Shown here in pieces: positions 59,147 to 64,000 of a DNA stretch of 64,000 nt; position 1 is the stretch's first letter; every line of letters begins with the position of its first letter. The DNA lies in contig JBOHYR010000041.1 in NCBI GenBank assembly GCA_050737995.1, positions 1 through 64,000 of the forward strand. The letters are read 5' to 3'. The notes beneath the pieces were generated by a model. The model had not been told where the DNA came from, searched no databases, and worked only from the letters and a program-made list of their open reading frames with translations. The position numbers and the translations under genes are program-made. The DNA is from 66-474 sp050737995 (GTDB lineage: Bacteria > Pseudomonadota > Gammaproteobacteria > Xanthomonadales > Rhodanobacteraceae).

Positions 59147-60258
59147 GCGTGATCGCCAAACTACTGCCCCGACGATCGACGCGATCGGTAGCGGATCCAC
59201 ATCGCGGGTTGCAAGCAGCCGCCGAATGGTTGGCCCGCGCCCAGGATGCCATGGGATCCGGAGGTGTCAGCGCCCATTACGATGCGGAGAAACGCGTATG
59301 GGCGGGTGCCTATCCGGAAACCACCGGCTATATCATCCCGACATTCTTTCGTTATGCGGATTTTTCCGGCAAAAGTGAATACCGCAAACGCGCCATCCGC
59401 ATGGCGAAATGGGAATCTGACATCCAACTTCCCGAAGGCGGCGTGCGTGCCGGCACCATGGACGCAACGCAGATCGTGCCGACCATCTTCAACACCGGGC
59501 AAGTGTTGTTCGGCTGGTTATCGGCATGGGTGGACACACAGGACTCTCGATTTCGCGACTCGCTGGTGCACGCCTGCGAATGGCTGGTGAAGGCACAGGA
59601 TCCGGACGGTGCATGGCGGCGCTTCGCTTCGCCCTTTGCCGCACATGCCTTGAATACCTACAACACGCGTGTAGCCTTCGGGTTGGCCAGAGCCGGTCGA
59701 GACCTCGAGGAATCGAGATACGTCGAAGCCGCCGTGCGCAACGTGGAATGGGCGCTCACCCAGATGCGTCCCAACGGTTGGTTGGAGAATAATGATCTCG
59801 AAGACAACAAACGACCACTCACGCACACCATCGCCTACGCCACTCGCGGTATCCTGGAAGTCGGTCTGATCGCTGGCAACAGCGCGTTCGTGGATGCCGC
59901 CGCGCGGGTCGCGCGAGCCGTGGCACGAACGCAGCGTCGCGACGGTGCATTGCCCGGCCGGCTCGATTCAATCTGGCGGCCGGCGAGTCGCTGGACCTGC
60001 GTTACCGGCAATGCACAAATGGCCATCATCTGGCAGCGCTTGGCCAAGGAAACCGGCGAGAGTTCCTGGAAACCAGCGGCGGAAAACGCCAACCAATTTA
60101 ATCTATCAATTCAGCGTTTGGACACCGACGACGAGGGCGCGCGCGGTGGCATGCCGGGCTCGTATCCGTTGAAAGGTGGGTATATGAAGAATCGCTACCC
60201 GAACTGGGCGGCCAAGTTCTTCATGGATGCGATCATTCTGCAACTGAAAGCAGGCTAG
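59143..60258 (+). CDS. Predicted alpha/alpha-toroid protein of unknown function
   Basis: The 371-residue protein has five to six repeated helical hairpins. Each begins with a small-residue or Asn/Thr-rich turn and ends with a W....AQ.. motif: AAEWLARAQDAMGSGG, ACEWLVKAQDPDGAW, NVEWALTQMRPNGWL, ARAVARTQRRDGALPG. This periodicity resembles QW-type repeats of terpene cyclase and prenyltransferase toroids, and (alpha/alpha)6 sugar epimerases or glycosidases. No clear catalytic motif was recognised; conserved-looking acidic and His residues are in PNGWLENNDLEDNKRPLTHT. No signal peptide. It is coupled to the ATP-grasp gene (ATGA), so the two may act together. Confidence 0.72.
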   Translation: MSVIAKLLPRRSTRSVADPHRGLQAAAEWLARAQDAMGSGGVSAHYDAEKRVWAGAYPETTGYIIPTFFRYADFSGKSEYRKRAIRMAKWESDIQLPEGGVRAGTMDATQIVPTIFNTGQVLFGWLSAWVDTQDSRFRDSLVHACEWLVKAQDPDGAWRRFASPFAAHALNTYNTRVAFGLARAGRDLEESRYVEAAVRNVEWALTQMRPNGWLENNDLEDNKRPLTHTIAYATRGILEVGLIAGNSAFVDAAARVARAVARTQRRDGALPGRLDSIWRPASRWTCVTGNAQMAIIWQRLAKETGESSWKPAAENANQFNLSIQRLDTDDEGARGGMPGSYPLKGGYMKNRYPNWAAKFFMDAIILQLKAG

Positions 60259-60262
60259 CAAC

Positions 60263-61603
60263 ATGCGCGACATCGCCCTCGCCCTGTTCATCTTCGGAAT
60301 GATTCCCTTCATTCTGATGCGGCCCTATGTCGGCCTGCTGGTGTGGTCGTGGCTCGGCTACATGAATCCGAATCGGTTGTGCTTCGGCTTTGCCGTCAAC
60401 TTCCCATGGGTACAACTGGTTGCAATTGTCACGCTTGTTAGCCTTGCTTTCAGCAAAGACCGAAAGAAGATCCCGATGTCCGCACTGAGCGTGCTGCTGT
60501 TTCTGTTTCTGACGTGGACCGGCATCACAACCTTTTTTGCAGTGGTGCCCGATTCGGCATGGGACAAGTGGAGCCAGTTCGCCAAAGTTCTAATAATGGT
60601 CTTCGTCACCTTGATGCTGGTCGATCGCCGCGAGCGCATGCATTGGCTAGTGTGGATGATCGTGGTGTCGATCGGATTTTACGGTGTGAAGGGCGGAGCG
60701 TTCACGATTCTTCACGGCGGCACCAACCACGTGCTCGGTCCGGCCAAAAGTTTCATTGCCGACAACAACGATTTGGCCCAAGCCCTATGCATGGTTTTAC
60801 CATTGATGCGGTATTTGCAGCTTCAGGCGTCAAAAAAGGCTGTCCGGGTGGGTTTGACTCTGGCGATGCTGTTGACGGGCGTGGGAATCCTCGGCACGTA
60901 TTCGCGCGGTGGACTGATTGCTCTTGCGGTAGTGAGCGCGGCTTTGTTTTTGAAAAGCAGAAAGCGCATCGCGGTGATCGTTGTGGTGGGGATGCTGGGG
61001 TTTACCGCCTACCATTTCATGCCTCCGCAATGGACCGAGAGAATGAATACGCTGCACCACGCCGATGAAGTCAACTCGGCGCAGACAAGAATTCAATCCT
61101 GGAAGTTTGCAACTAACGTCGCCCTCCATCGTCCCCTGATCGGCGGCGGATTCGACGTCTATGAAAGCCCTGCGATGTGGGAGCGCTACGGCCCGGATGG
61201 TGCCAAGGTTCGTGCAGTACACAGCATCTATTTCCGGGTTTTGGGCGAGCAGGGGTTCTTGGGATTGGCGCTTTATCTGGCACTCTTGATCACGAGCTGG
61301 AGAAGCTGTAGCGGAATCAGAAAGCGAACGCGTGATTCCCCAAAGCACAAGTGGGCTTACGACCTTGGTTCCATGCTGCAGGTGAGTCTACTTGCCTATA
61401 TGACAGCCGGACTTGCAACGACCTCCAGCTATTTTGATCTTTCCTATCAACTGATGGCGATGTGCGCCTTGTTGTCGATCATCGTTGCGAATGAGTCTTC
61501 TGGGTTGGGTGCTCACGAATGGGCAGGGAATGCTTCGTCCGAAATAGGCCGCAAACAACTCTTGATGGCGCATAAGCATCATGAGCAGCAGATACCCGAA
61601 TGA
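60263..61603 (+). CDS. XrtA-associated O-antigen ligase/polymerase-like protein (TIGR03097 type)
   Basis: This 446-residue membrane protein has about 10-12 hydrophobic segments. The opening IALALFIFGMIPFILMRPYVG and LVWSWLGYMNPNRL are characteristic of the exosortase-A-linked ligase family. The large periplasmic loop of the Wzy/WaaL type follows (about 270-330), with HRPLIGGGFDVYESPAMWERYG and VHSIYFRVLGEQGFLGL; the H...GxG.N/S pattern is present. It is predicted to polymerise the repeat unit or ligate it to a sorted protein or lipid. It begins four bases after the previous stop. Its stop overlaps the next ATG. Confidence 0.9.
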   Translation: MRDIALALFIFGMIPFILMRPYVGLLVWSWLGYMNPNRLCFGFAVNFPWVQLVAIVTLVSLAFSKDRKKIPMSALSVLLFLFLTWTGITTFFAVVPDSAWDKWSQFAKVLIMVFVTLMLVDRRERMHWLVWMIVVSIGFYGVKGGAFTILHGGTNHVLGPAKSFIADNNDLAQALCMVLPLMRYLQLQASKKAVRVGLTLAMLLTGVGILGTYSRGGLIALAVVSAALFLKSRKRIAVIVVVGMLGFTAYHFMPPQWTERMNTLHHADEVNSAQTRIQSWKFATNVALHRPLIGGGFDVYESPAMWERYGPDGAKVRAVHSIYFRVLGEQGFLGLALYLALLITSWRSCSGIRKRTRDSPKHKWAYDLGSMLQVSLLAYMTAGLATTSSYFDLSYQLMAMCALLSIIVANESSGLGAHEWAGNASSEIGRKQLLMAHKHHEQQIPE

Positions 61604-62859
61604 ATAGATGCGTTCTCATGATTGCGTTTCATCTGCCTCCTTCGACGACCAGCAGTGGGCATCTTCGCCCTTTGGGGTTTGCAAAGTACCTGCCAAGGTT
61701 TGGGTGGGGGCCTGTAGCGCTATCGGCATGCGAACGCGTCTATACGCAGGTCGATCCAGCAAGCGTGGCCCTCATCCCGGAAGGCTGTCCTGTGTACCGA
61801 ACTTTTGCCCTGGATGCGAGGCGGCATCTGAGTATCAGAGGGAAATATCCCGCCATATTGGCTCAGCCCGATCGCTGGGCATCTTGGTGGCCTACGGCGG
61901 TATATCATGGCCTGCGGATTATCCGCCGGCACAAGGTTCGGGCTATATGGTCCACTTACCCGATCATGACCGCGCATTGCATCGCGGGTACCCTGAGTCG
62001 TCTTACAGGTCTGCCGTGGATAGCGGATTTCAGGGATCCCGTGGCCAGCCCCGTTGCCGCTCACGACAAGATGACTGTGTCCACACGAATGCGCTGCGAG
62101 CGCCGCATTCTTTCCCGAGCAGCATACTCGGTATTTACAACGCCAGGCGCCATGCGTTCTTACGCCGAACGCTACCCGAAGACCTACGACGAGGGGCGCC
62201 TCAAACTCATCCCAAACGGGTTCGACGACGACGACTTTGCCGCGCTAGAGGCGAATAAAGCGTGCCCAAGTCGGCGCCCGCTGCATCTTGTGCATGGTGG
62301 GGTCCTCTACCCGTCCGGCCGTAACCCTGTACCGTTCTTCAACGCGTTGGCGCGTCTGAAAGATTCTGGCCGCCTTAGTGCGCAGGAAGTGAGAGTGACG
62401 CTTCGAGCCAGTGGCTCCGAAAGGCAATACGGAACCGAGCTGCATCGGCTCGGTCTCGACGACATGGTGAGTCTGGCGCCGAGCGTGTCCTACCATGCTG
62501 CATTGGCAGAGCAGGCGCAAGCCAATGCACTGTTGCTGTTTCAGGGCAGCCAATTCGATCAGCAGATTCCGGCGAAGGTGTATGAGTACCTGCGGATCGG
62601 ACGGCCGATTTTTGCACTGGTGGGTGAACGCGGCGATACCGCAGCATTATTGCGAAAGACGGGCGGCGCACATCTGGTAACCTCAGATAGTGTGCCGGAA
62701 ATCGAAAGGAATCTTATGGAGTTCGTTCACAACGTGCGCAGCGGACAGGCGCCGGAGAGTGACCCCAAAGTTGCGGCATGCTATTCCAGACAGTCCGGGG
62801 CCCGTTCATTGGCCCGCCTTCTGGACGATACCATGGACGTGAATCCAACGAAAAATTGA
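61600..62859 (+). CDS. Glycosyltransferase family 4-like
   Basis: This 419-residue protein opens CVLMIAFHLPPSTTSSGHLRPLGFAKYLPRFGW, the start of a known GT4-like subgroup. WSTYPIMTAHCIAGTLSRLTGLPWIADFRDPV and FTTPGAMRSYAERYP continue it, then IPNGFDDDDF. The donor half has FQGSQFDQQIPAKVYEYLRIGRPIFALVG. It is coupled to the ligase gene by an ATGA overlap. Base composition is less GC-rich than the genes upstream, which hints at a variable right end of the locus. The sugar is unknown. Confidence 0.85.
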   Translation: MNRCVLMIAFHLPPSTTSSGHLRPLGFAKYLPRFGWGPVALSACERVYTQVDPASVALIPEGCPVYRTFALDARRHLSIRGKYPAILAQPDRWASWWPTAVYHGLRIIRRHKVRAIWSTYPIMTAHCIAGTLSRLTGLPWIADFRDPVASPVAAHDKMTVSTRMRCERRILSRAAYSVFTTPGAMRSYAERYPKTYDEGRLKLIPNGFDDDDFAALEANKACPSRRPLHLVHGGVLYPSGRNPVPFFNALARLKDSGRLSAQEVRVTLRASGSERQYGTELHRLGLDDMVSLAPSVSYHAALAEQAQANALLLFQGSQFDQQIPAKVYEYLRIGRPIFALVGERGDTAALLRKTGGAHLVTSDSVPEIERNLMEFVHNVRSGQAPESDPKVAACYSRQSGARSLARLLDDTMDVNPTKN

Positions 62860-62923
62860 GCGGAAGCGGAATACGACAAGCTATGTATAGGCGTTCACAA
62901 AAGTCAACAGGGAATATACAGTT

Positions 62924-63784
62924 ATGATTCCCGCCAACAGATTTCTGAACCTTCCGCCACACGAAGTCTCGCCCCATGCAGAGGAGGAGTTTTTCTCCTC
63001 TCTTAGGCTGCGCAATGGGACTTACAAGACGACGTACGAGAAGCGCTTTGCGGAAGTAGATCGTGAGCTTCAGAAACTGATCAAACAGGGTGACATGGAC
63101 GTTGGCAGTGTGCTAGATATTGGAATTTCTTCAGGTGTCTGCACCCTTGAGCTGCATCAGGCTCTGAGCTCGGTTGGACGCGAATGCCAGATTACAGGCA
63201 TCGACTTGGCTGTGGACGCCGCCCTCGTACGTGTCTTGCCGGGCTGCTTTGCGCTGATGGACGAGACAGGCTATCCATTGCGATACGATATCCTCGGGTG
63301 GAGCATGAAGCCGTGGGTTGTTCGAGAAGACTACTGGACCGGCTTCTTTGTTCCACGCAAGTGCGTCAACCTGCTGTTCGGCTATCGTGCAAGGAAAATG
63401 ATGGAGAGTCCAAGTTCGCCCGCTACTCAGAAGGTCGAGCTTGTTACGCCACGGCTTCGTAACCTGCCAAACGTCAGGGTCGAGAAGAGCGATATCACCA
63501 AATACAACAATGAGTTCAGTGGTAGGTTTAGTTTGATCAGAGCGGCAAATGTATTGAATAAAGGGTATTTTGGCGACAAGGAGCTCGCCTTGGTCGTTGG
63601 CAACATCAAGAGGTATTTGGTAAAACCGAAGGCATTTTTTCTCGTTATTCGGACACACCAAAACGGAGTTAATCATGGTTCGCTGTTCAGCGTAGATAAC
63701 GCTGGATGTAGTGTGCTCCGCCGATTCGGTAAGGGATCGGAAATCGAGGATATCGTTCTCACCTCCATGCGCGGCGATTCATGA
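62924..63784 (+). CDS. Class I SAM-dependent methyltransferase-like protein
   Basis: This 286-residue protein has motif I of class I methyltransferases at about residues 63-71 (VLDIGISSGVCTLEL) and a following acidic strand TGIDLAVD. The central part is unusual: instead of the common post-motif regions it has YRARKMM, then FSLIRAANVLNKGYFGDKELALVVGNIKRYL and KPKAFFLVIRTHQNGVNHGSLF, which recalls CheR-like or glycan-linked methyltransferases. The substrate is unknown. It is separated by 64 bases from the previous gene, has no strong ribosome site, and is the most AT-rich gene of the window, suggesting recent acquisition or a strain-variable module. Confidence 0.65.
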   Translation: MIPANRFLNLPPHEVSPHAEEEFFSSLRLRNGTYKTTYEKRFAEVDRELQKLIKQGDMDVGSVLDIGISSGVCTLELHQALSSVGRECQITGIDLAVDAALVRVLPGCFALMDETGYPLRYDILGWSMKPWVVREDYWTGFFVPRKCVNLLFGYRARKMMESPSSPATQKVELVTPRLRNLPNVRVEKSDITKYNNEFSGRFSLIRAANVLNKGYFGDKELALVVGNIKRYLVKPKAFFLVIRTHQNGVNHGSLFSVDNAGCSVLRRFGKGSEIEDIVLTSMRGDS

Positions 63785-63925
63785 TAGGGCTCAACACGGT
63801 TTTGCCGGTTCGATCGGCTTGCATCAAGTGGGTCTACTGCGCTTCGGTAGGTGAGTCGTCCAAGTGCGCAACGGCTTACGCGATTGCCGGGTCAGCCAGC
63901 TGATTCAGACGGCGGAGTAGTCCAA

Positions 63926-64000
63926 GTGTCAACCAGTTCCGAGGATATTCCCTCCCATTTTGTCGCTCCGGGTTCCGCGGTCTCGGACGTACCGATCTTC
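63926..64000 (+). CDS. Possible 5' end of a gene cut by the window edge
   Basis: A GTG at 63926 has GGCGGAG about 8-14 bases upstream and opens a frame of 25 codons without a stop to the end of the window (VSTSSEDIPSHFVAPGSAVS then DVPIF). It is too short to assign. The 141 bases between 63784 and here show no other feature. Confidence 0.3.
   Translation, partial: MSTSSEDIPSHFVAPGSAVSDVPIF

Noticed and set aside
1..64000. tRNA genes, rRNA genes, CRISPR arrays, integrases and insertion sequences
   Set aside because: Looked for by eye: T-loop-like GTTCGAATC words occur only inside coding genes (for example in pyrE and the esterase). No direct-repeat array and no transposase-like protein was seen.
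1..64000. PEP-CTERM substrate proteins of the exosortase
   Set aside because: No predicted protein ends in a Val-Pro-Glu-Pro motif with a hydrophobic helix and a basic end.

Overview
The window looks like the chromosome of a high-GC gammaproteobacterium of the order Xanthomonadales, most likely Rhodanobacteraceae. The reasons are the tyrS / M23 peptidase / anmK and GspE-like ATPase / glyQ / glyS neighbourhoods, a XanB2-type chorismatase with its own acyl carrier protein, an active-site-intact Crc-like exonuclease III beside pyrE, and a TonB-dependent receptor next to TPR-sulfotransferases. This is inferred from gene content and order. No rRNA, tRNA, CRISPR array, transposase or prophage was recognised.

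Positions 1-39000 are mostly housekeeping. They hold the end of the ATP synthase operon (atpC) and glmU, then a small aryl-polyene-type pair (chorismatase and acyl carrier protein). Next come pyrE and exonuclease III, and peptidoglycan recycling and remodelling (ampG, anmK, M23 endopeptidase). They are followed by tyrS, a rhomboid protease, a glutamine amidotransferase, a GspE/PulE ATPase, and glyQ-glyS. glyS is translationally coupled to a run of three paralogous TPR genes, two of which carry a sulfotransferase domain. That run faces a large TonB-dependent receptor, and beyond the receptor lies a decayed copy of its 5' end. Then come a YbaY-type lipoprotein, an EstA-type autotransporter esterase, mnmG, an aromatic-rich lipoprotein, pepN, a threonine/serine dehydratase-like enzyme and glmS. 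GlmU and GlmS are the two ends of UDP-GlcNAc synthesis, which feeds peptidoglycan and probably the polysaccharide locus that follows.

Positions 39008-64000 are one long co-directional locus for exosortase A (XrtA / PEP-CTERM) exopolysaccharide synthesis and protein sorting. It starts at a good sigma-54 (-24/-12) promoter candidate. The order is initiating sugar transferase, outer membrane export lipoprotein, chain-length determinant, tyrosine autokinase, outer membrane beta-protein, ExeA-like ATPase, polysaccharide deacetylase, FemAB-like protein, glycosyltransferase, XrtA fused to EpsI, glycosyltransferase and asparagine-synthase-like amidotransferase. An accessory block follows: sulfotransferase, two glycosyltransferases, ATP-grasp ligase, a predicted alpha/alpha-toroid protein, O-antigen-ligase-like polymerase/ligase, another glycosyltransferase and a methyltransferase-like gene. 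Most junctions are start/stop overlaps (ATGA or GTGA), so expression is probably tightly coupled. No PEP-CTERM substrate protein is visible in the window, so the sorted proteins must be encoded elsewhere.

The most interesting parts are the accessory chemistry inside the XrtA locus (57941-60258 especially), the sigma-54 promoter candidate, the TPR/sulfotransferase-TonB receptor neighbourhood, and several small repeats and gene remnants (REP doublet at 21-80, 132-bp inverted-repeat element at 29283-29414, receptor remnant at 25555-25656).
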